Below, in pieces: positions 30,906 to 42,900 of a DNA stretch of 64,000 nucleotides; within the stretch, counting starts at the first letter, position 1; every line of letters begins with the position of its first letter. Below the pieces are notes generated by a model. The model was given only the letters and a program-made list of their open reading frames with translations. It ran no database searches and was not told the DNA's origin. Source of the stretch: Macrostomum hystrix (taxonomy: Eukaryota; Platyhelminthes; Macrostomidae); contig CATNEN010000038.1 of the NCBI GenBank assembly GCA_950097015.1, positions 1,178,001-1,242,000 on the forward strand, in the 5' to 3' direction. The translations under genes were made by a program, and so were the position numbers.

Positions 30906-33900
30906 ATGGCAACAACCGAGGCCTGCGGTTCTGTAGGCGGCGTTCCCAGCGTGGCCAGCGGCGGCCGTCGGAGGGCCGTCGGAGCGGAAGTCGCAGACGT
31001 CGATGGCGGTGGCGTCGATGCGTCGGTGACCTCCAGCCAGGAGGAGGTGTGGATTGAGCGGAATATTCGCAAGCGAGAGTGCGTTCGATTCGCGCCTTCC
31101 GGTCCTGGAAGCTCAGCCCAGCAGCAGCAGCAGCAGCTCTGCCAATGCGGTCGGGCATTCGCGCAGCACCATTGGCTGGATCCGGGCACAGCGGTTGGCT
31201 CCATGGCAGCCGGGGCCAATGGCGGAGTTTGGCGCACCGAGACTCACACAAAGGATTCGCCAACTGATGCTTACGGTGTGATTGAGTTCGCCAGCGGCCC
31301 GCACCCGACCCGGGCCAGGTGAGTCTTTCGGTCTGGCTTGCTATTGGCTGTGAGCACTTTTTCATTCACCCATCTATCTATATGCTGGGCTTATCTACTG
31401 ATCATCATGGTCATGGTCATGACTCATTCCGCTATGAGCACTGTGACTCTTTTTGTCATTCATTCTTGACATGACTCATTTTGTTATTCTGCTGATATAA
31501 AATACCCAGTTTGTCATTCATACTGGTCATGCCTCATTGTGTCATTCTATTTATGACTTATTTTGTGATTGACATCATGACTCATTTCGTATTCCTGGTA
31601 AATGACTCATGTTATAATTTAAGGTCAAGACTAGTTTTGGAATTCTAGTAATGACTCATTTTGTCATTTACTCTGCCCGTGACTAATTTCTACATTCTGA
31701 TCATGACTCATTTCTAAATTCTGGTCATGGCTCATTTCGTTATTCATTCTGATCATGACTCATTTCTAAATTCTGGTCATGACTCATTTTGTTATTCATT
31801 CTGGTCATGACTCATTTCTACATTCTATCATGACTCATTTCTACATTCTGATCATGACTCATTTCTACATTCTGGTCATGACTCATTTTGTTATTCATTC
31901 TGATCATGACTCATTTCTAAATTCTGGTCATGACTTATTTCGTTATTTATTCTGGTCATGGCTGATTTTCACCTCAGTCACCTCATGACTCATTTTGTCA
32001 TCTTAGGTCATGAATCAATTTCTCATCTGAGGTCATGACCAAGTTTGCCAGCTACTATCTGATTTGAGTATTCCAAATCCCAAATCTCCAATCGCATTGT
32101 CCGGCAGGTACATTCGAGTGGCCGAGGACACAGACCCCGGTCTTCTGCTGCACGTGCTGACCAATGTGTGGCGTCTTCCCCTGCCGAAGCTGGTGCTCAG
32201 CGTTCACGGCGGCATGCAGAACTTCGAGCTGCAGCCAAGGCTGCGCCAGCTCGCTTTGAACGGCCTGCGCAAAGCGGCCAGGACCACCGACGCCTGGCTG
32301 ATCAGCACCGGGCTGGACAATGGCGTTTCCAGACTTGTCGGCGAAGCCATCGGAGAGGAAGCTCGCGCTAGGGAGAGCCGGGTGAGAACTTCTCAAACTT
32401 CTAATGAGCCTTGAGCAATGACAGCTTCTACAGGGCTGCCTGCGTGCTGTTGTCCAGCAATTTACTGCTTGTCATCTTCATAGTTTAGTCATTAGAAACT
32501 TCACGCGTGTTTCAGGTCAGTTTTGGGTCTGTGTCAGTAAAAGTTTTTAGGTGTGTCAGTAGAAATGTTATATCTGTGTCAGTAGAATGTCAGGCCTGTG
32601 TCAGTAGAGTGTCAGGTCTGTGTCAGTAGAATGTCAGATCTGTGTCAGTAGAATGTCAGTTCTGTGTCAGTAGAATGTCCTGTCTGTGTCAGTAGAATGT
32701 CAGGTCTGTGTCAGTAGAATGTCAGGTCTGTGTCAGTAGAATGTCCTGTCTGTGTCAGTAGAATGTCAGGTCTGTGTCAGTAGAATGTCAGGTCTTTGTC
32801 AGTAGAATGTCAGGTCTGTGTCAGTAGAATGTCAGGTCTGTGTCAGTAGAAGTGTAATGTGTGTCAGTAGAATGTCAGGTCTGTGTCAGTATAAGTGTCA
32901 GCTCTATGTCAGTAGAATGTCAGATCTGTGTCAGTAGAGTGTCAGGTCAGTGTCAGTTGAATGTCAGGTCTGTGTCAGAAGTTTCAGGTCTGTGTCAGTA
33001 GTTTCAGGTCTGTGTCAGTAGAAGTGTAAGGTGTGTGTCAGTAGAAGTTTTAGATCTGTGTCAGTAAAAGTGTCAGGTCTATGTCCGTAGAATGTCAGGT
33101 CTGTGTCAGTAGAGTGTAAGGTGTGTGTCAGTAGAATGTCAGGTCTGTGTCAGTAGAATGTCAGTTCTGTGTCAGTAGAGTGTAAGGTGTGTGTCAGTAG
33201 AATGTCAGGTCTGTGTCAGCAAGTGTCAGGGTTGTTTCCATAGCAATAAGCAGGCTCAAATTCCGAGTGGTCCACCCGGCGCCCGATCACTCAGATCTCT
33301 GCCATCGGCATCGCGCCCTGGGGCGTCATCCGTGATCGCGAGCAGCTGGTAGGCCTCGGCCGCACCTGCAAGTACTTCGCCATCAGCTCAGCAGGCAAAT
33401 CACTGTCTGTGCTCAATCGCTATCACAGCTACTTCCTCCTAGTTGACGATGGCAGGTGCGGCGCCTACGGCACGGAGACGCAGCTGCGGCGCAACCTCGA
33501 GCGCTACCTGTGCAGCCTGCGCCTGTGCAAGTCTCACTTCGGCGTTGGTCTCGATCGAATTCCGGTGGTTGCCACCCTGCTGGAGGGCGGCGCCAGCGCG
33601 TTTCGGCTGCTGCTGGACCTGACGCTGGGCACTCCCGCTGTGCCTGTTGTGGTCTGCGATGGCAGCGGACGGGCTGCTGACATTCTGGCGTTTGTGCACA
33701 AGTACAGCGACATGGTGAGTTGTTGGATGGCCATTGTGCTGGTCATTGTGGATGAGGATGGTCATTGTTGGATGTGGATGGTCATTGTTGGATGCGTCTG
33801 GTCATTGTTTGATGTGGGTGGTCATTGTTTGATCTGGATGGTCATTGTTTGATCTGGATGGTCATTGTTGGATGTGAATCGTCATTGTTGGATGTGGATG

Positions 33901-36900
33901 GTCATTGTTGGATGTGTTTGGTCATTGGTTTGTGTTTGGTCATTATTGGTCATTATTGGTCATTCATTGATCATTGATTATTCATTGATCATTGGTCATT
34001 GATCATTATTGGTCATTATTGGTCAACTGTTTGGTCATTATTGAATCTGGATGGTCATTTTGAATTAGGATGGTCCTTGTTGGATCTGGATGGTCATTGT
34101 TGGATGTGGATGGTTATTGTGAATGAAGATGGTCATTGTTGGATGTGGATGGTTATTGTGAATGAAGATGGTCATTGTTCGATGTGGATGGTCATTGTTC
34201 GATGTGGATGGTCATTGTTCGATCTGGATGGTCATTGTTCGATGTGAATGGTCATTTTGGATAAGAATTTTCCTTCTTCATGATTTCGGATTGTGAGCAG
34301 TTTGCGAGTTTATAAGCGCCAGCTCAATGTGACAGGCAGTCAGTCATCTTCAGCTTCTAGGAGCAGAAAGTTATTAGAAATGCAATACTGAGTGAAGGCG
34401 GCTTGGATTCCTGAGTACTTGGCTAGTTTAGCTTGGTTTAAGGAAGCTTTTCGAGCACCTCAGTATCGTCTGTGCCCTACTTGAAATCGTGTGGGTGTGG
34501 ACTACTTGAAATGTACTCATAAGTCATCTACTCATGGAAACTTTTGAGAAGTTTGGGTATAAATCTGCTCGTCAGTGGTAACTAGGGTAGTTTAGCCTAT
34601 CAGCCGGTGCCACAGTCAATATTAGAATTTTAAAACTGGCTCTTGAGTGACTCTGAAATCCTTAGCTCAAAACTTCGTTCTCTTTCTAACCTTACATTTT
34701 CTCTCCCCTGCATCTACTCTCCTTTCTCTACTCTCCCTTCTCTACTCTCCCTTCTCTCTTCTCCCCTTCATTAACTCTCTCTTCTCCCTTCTCCCCTTCA
34801 TCTACTCTCCCTTCTCTCCCCTTCATCTACTCTCCCTTCTCCCTTCTCCCCTTCATCAACTCTCCCTTCTCTCCCCTTCATCTACTCTCCCTTCTCTCTT
34901 CTCCCTTTCATCTACTCTCCCTTCTCTCCCCTTTCATCTAATCTCCCTTCTCTCCCCTGCATCTACTCTCCCTTCTCTCCCCTGCATCTACTCTCCCTTC
35001 TCCCCCTTTATCTACTCTCCCTTCTCCCCCTTTATCTACTCACCCTTCTCTCTCCCCCTTCATCTACTCTCCCTTCTCTCCCCCTGCATCTACTCTCCCT
35101 TCTTTCCCCTGCATCTACTCTCCCTTCTCCCCCTTTATCTACTCTCCCTTCTCCCCCCTTTATCTACTCACCCTTCTCTCTCCCCCTTCATCTACTCTCC
35201 TTTCTCTCCCCCTGAATTCACTCCCTTCTCTCCCGTGCATCTTCTCTCCCTTCTCCCCTTTAATCTACTCACACTTCTCTCTCCCCCTTCATCTACTCTC
35301 ACTTCTCTCTTCTCTCCACTGCATCTACTCTCCATTCTCTCTTCTCCCCTTCATCTACTCTCCCTTCACTCTCCCCCTGCTTTCACTCTCCCTTCTCTCC
35401 CCTTCATCTACTCTCCCTTCTCTCCCCTGCATCTACTCTCCCTTCTCTCCACTGCATCTACTCTCCCTTCTCCCCCTTTATCTACTCTCCCTTCTCCCCC
35501 TTTATCTACTCACCCTTCTCTCTCCCCCTTCATCTACTCTCCCTTCTCTCCCCCTGCATTCACTCTCCCTTCTCTCCCGTGCATCTACTCTCCCTTCTCT
35601 CCCGTGCATCTACTCTCCCTTCTCCCCCTTTATCTACTCTCCCTTCTCCCCCTTTATCTACTCACCCTTCTCTCTCCCCCTTCATCTACTCTCCCTTCTC
35701 TCTCCCTGCATTCACTCTCCCTTCTCTCCCGTGCATCTACTCTCCCTTCTCCCCTTTAATCTACTCACACTTCTCTCTTCTCTCCACTGCATCTCTCTCC
35801 ATTCTCTCTTCTCCCCTTCATCTACTCTCCCTTCACTCTCCCCCTGCTTTCACTCTCCCTTCTCTCCCCTGCATCTACTCTCCCTTCTCTCCACTGCATC
35901 TACTCTCCCTTCTCCCCCTTTATCTACTCTCCCTTCTCCCCCTTTATCTACTCACCCTTCTCTCTCCCCCTTCATCTACTCTCCCTTCTCTCCCCCTGCA
36001 TTCACTCTCCCTTCTCTCCCGTGCATCTACTCTCCCTTCTCTCCCCTGCATCTACTCTCCCTTCTCCCCCTTTATCTACTCTCCCTTCTCCCCCTTTATC
36101 TACTCACCCTTCTCTCTCCCCCTTCATCTACTCTCCCTTCTCTCTCCCTGCATTCACTCTCCCTTCTCTCCCGTGCATCTACTCTCCCTTCTCCCCTTTA
36201 ATCTACTCACACTTCTCTCTTCTCTCCACTGCATCTCTCTCCATTCTCTCTTCTCCCCTTCATCTACTCTCCCTTCACTCTCCCCCTGCTTTCACTCTCC
36301 CTTCTCTCCCCTTCATCTACTCTCCCTTCTCTCCACTGCATCTACTCTCACTTCTCTCCTCTGCATCTACTCTCACTTCTCTCCTCTGCATCTACTCTCA
36401 CTTCTCTCCCCTGCATCTACTCTGCCTTCTCTCCCCTCCCAGGTGCTGAGCCACCCGGAGCTCAGCGGCCAGCTAGTCGACCTGATCGAGGACAAGTTCC
36501 ATCTGAGCCGAGCCAAGTCAATCGCCGTGATCCAGGAGCTTCGCATGTGCTTCCTTGGTCCCGGCAAGCAGCTGATCTTTGTTTTTAGGCCCGGCGAAGG
36601 TCTGTTCGGCGATCTGGACGACGCCATTCTGACCTCGCTGCTGACCTCCCAGCGTCTGTCTCGGGCCAGCCAGCTGAAGCTCACAATGGCCTGGGACCGG
36701 GTGGACCTGGCCAGATGCCACCTGTTCCAGTACGGCCAGGAGTGGAAGGCTGCCGACCTGGAGCGGGCGATGATGGAGGCGCTGATGAATGATCGCATTG
36801 AGTTTGTTCGCCTCTTCCTGGAGTGGGGCGTCAATGCTGAGAAGTTTCTCACCCGCTTGAGACTGGAGGACTTGTACTCTTACTGCCTGTACAGCGATGA

Positions 36901-39900
36901 GTCTAAGAGTGAGTACAGTGCTCATGACCTACCCGACCCTCCCGACTCACGTGACCCATTCTACCTCCCTGACTCACGTGACCCACTCTACCTAATTTGA
37001 ATCACGTGACCCACTATACCTACTTAAATCACGTGACCCACTATACCTACTTAAATCACGTGACCCACTATACCTACTTAAATCACGTGACCCACTATAC
37101 CTACTTGAATCACGTGACCCACTATACCTGCTTAAATCACCACTCAGTCAAGTCAAGTCAACTCACTCATGACCCCCTAGAGCCTAGACCCATGCTCATG
37201 ACCCACTAGACCCATGATCATAACCCCCTAGACCCATGCTCATGACCCACTAGACCCATGCTCATGACCCACTAGACTCATGCTAATGACCCACTAGACC
37301 CATGTTCATGACATTCGCTGTTGAGTCATCCTTTAACTCCTTCAGGCGGTCACGACAAGCATCTCCGTCGCCTTCTAAAGCGCACGCTGCCGAAGTACTC
37401 GGGCCGCCAACGCCGACTGTCGCTGTACATTGTCGGCCGGCTGCTGCAGGAGCTCATTGGTGGCGGCTACACGCATGAGTATACAAGACGATTCGCCAAT
37501 TCTAAAGCGGCTTTGGTGCCTTGGCCATCCTCTGACCGAGGTGGGTAAAATTTCCTGACTTTCCTGGCTAGCCTCCAGGTGACCCGACCCAGCCTTCAGG
37601 TGACCCGACCCAGCCTTCAGGTGACCCGACCCAGCCTCCAGGTGACCCGACCCAGCCTTCAGGTGACCCGACCCAGCCTTCAGGTGACCCGACCCAGCCT
37701 TCAGGTGACCCGACCCAGCCTTCAGATGATCCGACCCAGCCTTCAGGTGACCCGACCTAGCCTTCAGGTGACTAGAGCTAGCCTTCAGGTGACTAGAGCT
37801 AGCCTTCAGGTGACCCGACCCAGCCTTCAGGTGACCCGACCCAGCCTCCAGGTGACCCGACCCAGCCTTCAGGTGACCCGACCTAGCCTTCAGGTGACTA
37901 GAGCTAGCCTTCAGGTGACTAGAGCTAGCCTTCAGGTGACCCGACCCAGCCTTCAGGTGACCCGACCCAGCCTTCAGGTGACCCGACCCAGCCTTCAGGT
38001 GACCTGAACTAGCCTTCAGGTGACCCGACCTAGCCTTCAGGTGACTAGAGCTAGCCTTCAGGTGACTAGAGCTAGCCTTCAGGTGACTAGAGCTAGCCTT
38101 CAGGTGACTAGAGCTAGTCTTTAGGTGACCCGATCCAGCCTTTAGGTGATCCGACGCAGCCTTCAAGTGACCCGATCCAGCCTTCAGGCAAACTGTACCA
38201 AGTGCATCTGTCCAAATGTATCATTCCCTCATCAGGCCCAGATGCTTCAATAACAGTCGGTATCAACACTGCAACGCTAACCGCAGCCAATAGCAATGTA
38301 TTTTTCAATGGCATCCGAAATGTTCGATCTCGGCTTGGCTTCGTTGCTGAAGATGAGCCGTCATCGCAGAAGCCGCAGCATCATCAGCACCATCAGCAGC
38401 GTCAGCAACAGCAACAGCATCAGCAACAACAGCAACAGCAGCAGCAGCATCATCAGCAGCAGCAGCAGCAACAGAGTTTCCGATTCCCCTACACCGACCT
38501 GATGACGTGGGCGGTGCTGTGTCGTCGCTACAACCTGGCCTGGTTCTTCCTCCAGTGCGGCGAGGACTCCACAGCCAAGGCGCTGTACTCAGCCGCCCTT
38601 CTGCGCGCCATCACTGGCCGAGTGGACGAGGATGTCCAGTCTGAGTATTACCACGAGCTGACCAACTGGGCTGATCGATGCGAGACCGAAGCTTTAGCCA
38701 TGCTGGACCATTGTCACCGCTGCGACCCCAGGCGATCGCGCCGTCTTGTCACCTACCGACTGGCCGAATTCGGAGGCCACACCTGCATGAGCCTGGCTTA
38801 CACGTCTAGGAGTATGCGCTTCCTGAATCACGCTTGTCCGCAGGTCATACTCAACGACTTGTGGTGAGTCCACCCACAACTGACTTGATTGTCTACCCCA
38901 ACTACCCGATTGTCTACCTTAACTACCCAATTGTCTACTTTAGCTACCCGATGGTCTACCTTAACTACCAGATTGTCTACCCGAACCTGCTCAATTATCT
39001 ACTTTAACCAACTCATAAGCCTCTCAAAACCTGGCCAGGTACGGCGGCATCCGTGAGTCCGGCCAACTGACCGGCCTCCGAGTCGTCCTGCTTTGCGGCA
39101 TCTTGGCTATCTGTCCTCCAGCCTTCTTCCTTCTGCTGGCGGTCCGCTTCCTGTCGTTCAAGACCCTCGCCGAGCTGCGCGATCAGCCGCAGACGCGGGA
39201 AGAGTTCGCCGACTTCGCCCAAGAGAACGACAGCGACGATGAGGACGACGACGAAGCTGCAGCTGCCGCAGCCGCGGCTTCCGCTGCAGCCCCCGCTGAA
39301 GGCTTTGTCGAGCCGGAGTCGCTGCGGAATCTCATGCGCTCGATGCCATCGGACAGCCTTGGCGACAAGCTTCGACGGATGGAATCACCGGCAGTTGAAG
39401 CCGCCGACGCCGATGTCGACGCTCGGCCGAATAATTCGACAACGACTGCGGCGGCGAATGAGACAGAAGCCGCAGGAGAGGAGAGTCCGACAAGGCAGGG
39501 ACTGCTTTCCGCGGCTGGCGGCGCGAATGACGAGAAATCGATTTGTGAGTGCGCGACTGCCCTTCGCTTTCCTGTGGGTGCTGTTCCCTTGTGGGATCCA
39601 AAATATGGGATCTTTGTCTAGTCCAGCTGCCGCACACTCTTCACCTTCAACTGCTTTCAGCAATGTCACCCCAATCTTATTTGCTCAAGAAATCTGACTC
39701 ACAGAAAATCTCAATCTCAACCTCAATCTCACTCCCAATCTCATTACCGTTAATCTCAACCCATCGAGAGTCCCATCTCCAATTTTGCCCCTGTAACAAT
39801 CACACATTTTATCATTCTACTTACACAATGTCACCTTCAATCTTAACTTTCCCACAATCTCACCACTACAATCTCACCCTGGTGAGAATCTCACCTTAAT

Positions 39901-42900
39901 ACAATCTCACGCCAGTAACTATCACGCCTTGAATCTCACCCCCCTAACAGTCTCTCACCCCTCCCACAAACTCACCCCTCCCACAAACTCACCCCTTCTA
40001 AAATCTCACCCCTCCCAAAACTAACCCCTACGAGAATCTCACCCCTCCCACAAACTCACCCCTCCTAAAATCTCACCCCTCCCACAAACTCACCCCTCCG
40101 ACAATCTCACCCCTCCCACAATCTCACCCCTCCCACAAACTCACCCCTCCTACAATCTGACCCCTCCTACAATCTCACCCCTCCCACAATCTCACCCCTC
40201 CCACAATCTCACCCCTCCCACAATCTCACTTCAAATCTCACCCTCCGACCATCCATCAGGCTGCGGCCCCTCCAGCCGCCGTCCGACCGTGGCTGGCGCC
40301 CCCACGGTGCTGCATTATCACCTGGAGGACCGCACGCGGCCGCTTCGCAACTATACTTTCCGATCCAAGCCCCAGCAAACTCGCTTCCTGAATGAGCAGC
40401 CGCAGCAATTGCCACAGCCTTTTCCTCAGCAGCAGCAGCAGCAGCAGCAGCAGCTGGGGCATCACGACCGACTGCCGTATCGAATGCGCGTGTCCGAGTT
40501 TTTCAGCGCCCCCATCACCCGCTACTGGCTGCACCTGATGTCCTACGCCTTCTTTATCGGCTCCTTTCTGTCCTACGCCCTGGTTGTCATGCCGCAGAGC
40601 CGTCTAGTCTGGCAGGAGACTGTGGTGTTCGCCTACATCAGCTCATACGCCTTGGATAAGGTGAGAGAGATTAGCCAGAGCGGCGGTAGAGATCTGAGCA
40701 CCAAACTGAGAGTCCACCTATCAGATGCGTGGAATCTGTACGACCTGTGCATCTGCGCCGTCTCCGCCACCGGCATCGGCACCCGCCTGGCCTCCTTGTG
40801 GCACTGCAGCTCCGGCCGCGCGTCTGCCTTCGACTTTTACGGAAACTACAGCCGGCTGCTGGCTACCGCTACTGCTGTTGACGATCCGGCCGATGTTGCC
40901 GAATTCACCTGGCAGTTTAACCTGTTCTTTTTCTCGCACAACATCATGGTGCTGGCTCTGGGCCTCTGGCTGCTGCGAGTTTTTGAAGTGCTGATCAACT
41001 GGAAGCACTTGGGCCCCTACCTGTACATGGTGGCCAGCATGATCAGCAAAATGCTGCCTCCAGTGAGTCTGCCTGCCTGCCTGTCTGTTCTGGGTGTCCG
41101 CCTGTCTGTTCTGGGTGTCTGTCTGTTCTGGGTGTCCGCCTGTCTGTTCTGGGTGTCTGTCTGTTCTGGGTGTCCGCCTGTCTGTTCTGGGTGTCTGTCT
41201 GTTCTGGGTGTCCGTCTGTCTGTTCTGGGTGTCCGTCTGTCTGTTCTGGGTGTCCGTCTGTCTGTTCTGGGTTTCTGTCTGTCTGTCTGTCTGTCTGTTC
41301 GAGGTGCCTGGCTGTTCTGTTGTCTGTCTGTACGTCTGTCTGTTCTGGGTGTCTGTCTGTTCTTGGTGTCCGTCTGTCTGTTATGGGTGTCCGTCTGTCT
41401 GTTATGGGTGTCCGTCTGTCTGTTCTGGGTGTCCGTCTGTCTGTTCTTGGTGTCCGTCTGTCTGTTATGGGTGTCCGTCTGTCTGTTCTGGGTGTCTGTC
41501 TGTTCTGGGTGTCTGTCTGTTCTGGGTGTCTGTCTGTCTGTTCTGGGTGTCTGTCTGTCTGTTCTGGGTGTCCGTCTGTCTGTTCTGGGTGTCTGTCTGT
41601 CTGTTCTGGGTGTCTGTCTGTCTGTTCTGGGTGTCCGTCTGTCTGTTCTGGGTGTCTGTCTGTCTGTTCTGGGTGTCTGTCTGTCTGTTCTGGGTGTCTG
41701 TCTGTCTGTTCTGGGTGTCTGTCTGTTCTGGGTGTCTGTCTGTTCTGGGTGTCTGTCTGTCTGTTATGGGTGTCCGTCTGTCTGTTATGGGTGTCCGTCT
41801 GTCTGTTATGGGTGTCCGTCTGTCTGTTCTGGGTGTCCGTCTGTCTGTTATGGGTGTCCGTCTGTCTGTTCTGGGTGTCTGTCTGTTCTGGGTGTCTGTC
41901 TGTTCTGGGTGTCTGTCTGTCTGTTCTGGGTGTCTGTCTGTCTGTTCTGGGTGTCCGTCTGTCTGTTCTGGGTGTCTGTCTGTCTGTTCTGGGTGTCTGT
42001 CTGTCTGTTCTGGGTGTCCGTCTGTCTGTTCTGGGTGTCTGTCTGTCTGTTCTGGGTGTCTGTCTGTCTGTTCTGGGTGTCTGTCTGTCTGTTCTGGGTG
42101 TCTGTCTGTTCTGGGTGTCTGTCTGTTCTGGGTGTCTGTCTGTCTGTTCTGGGTGTCTGTCTGTCTGTTCTGGGTGTCTGTCTGTCTGTTCTTGGTGTCT
42201 GTCTGTCTGTTCTGGGTGTCTGTCTGTCTGTTCTGGGTGTCTGTCTGTCTGTTCTGGGTGTCCGTCTGTCTGTCTGCTTATCTGCTCATCGGCCTTCTCA
42301 TCCAAACTCCAGGTGGTGATCATCTTCATCCCGCTGTGCGCCTTTGGCATCGTCCGCCAGGGCATCCAGAATCCTGGCTACGACAGATTCAACATCACCG
42401 TAGTCAAGAGCATCATGCTGAAGCCCTACTTCATGCTCTACGGGGAGGTGTACGCAGACGAAATCGATCCCGATGGCTGGCACGGTCTCGAGAGCCTCAT
42501 GCCTCTGCGTGCCATCGTGCCCATCAGCATGGTGGTGTTCCTGCTGGTGACCGTGATCGTCTGCATCAGCATCATCATCGCCGTGTTCAACGACATTTAT
42601 CATGAGGTGCACGAGAAATCCAAGCAGGTGTACAAGTACCTGAGGTTCTCCATCATCATTGAGTACGAGTCCATGCCGGTGTTCCCGCCGCCGTTCTCGC
42701 TGATCTCATGGATTTACCTGCTGGCCAAGTGGCTACATCGGAAGCTGAGGCGCAGCCGAGAAGAGAACTCAGGTAGGACGGCTTATCCAGGTGGTTTGGG
42801 TTTTTGCGAATTCCATCCGGGAGCTTTCCTTTAAAGCCATCTTAATTCTCATTTACACGTTTTTCGATACAGTAGCCTAGTAGTTAGGGCGTCGGACTCA

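Noticed and set aside
34647-36440. Pro/Leu/Ser-rich N-terminal extension fused to TRPM exon 4 (and its counterpart at 57531)
   Set aside because: The frame happens to run through the intron 3 array into exon 4; removing it joins exon 3 to exon 4 in phase and matches the TRPM homology regions.
40289-42834. Long Cys/Ser/Val-rich frames across the TRPM intron 8 array
   Set aside because: Read-through of the CTGT-rich minisatellite in all frames; the real exon junction 41062/42313 restores the S4-S5-pore order of TRPM.
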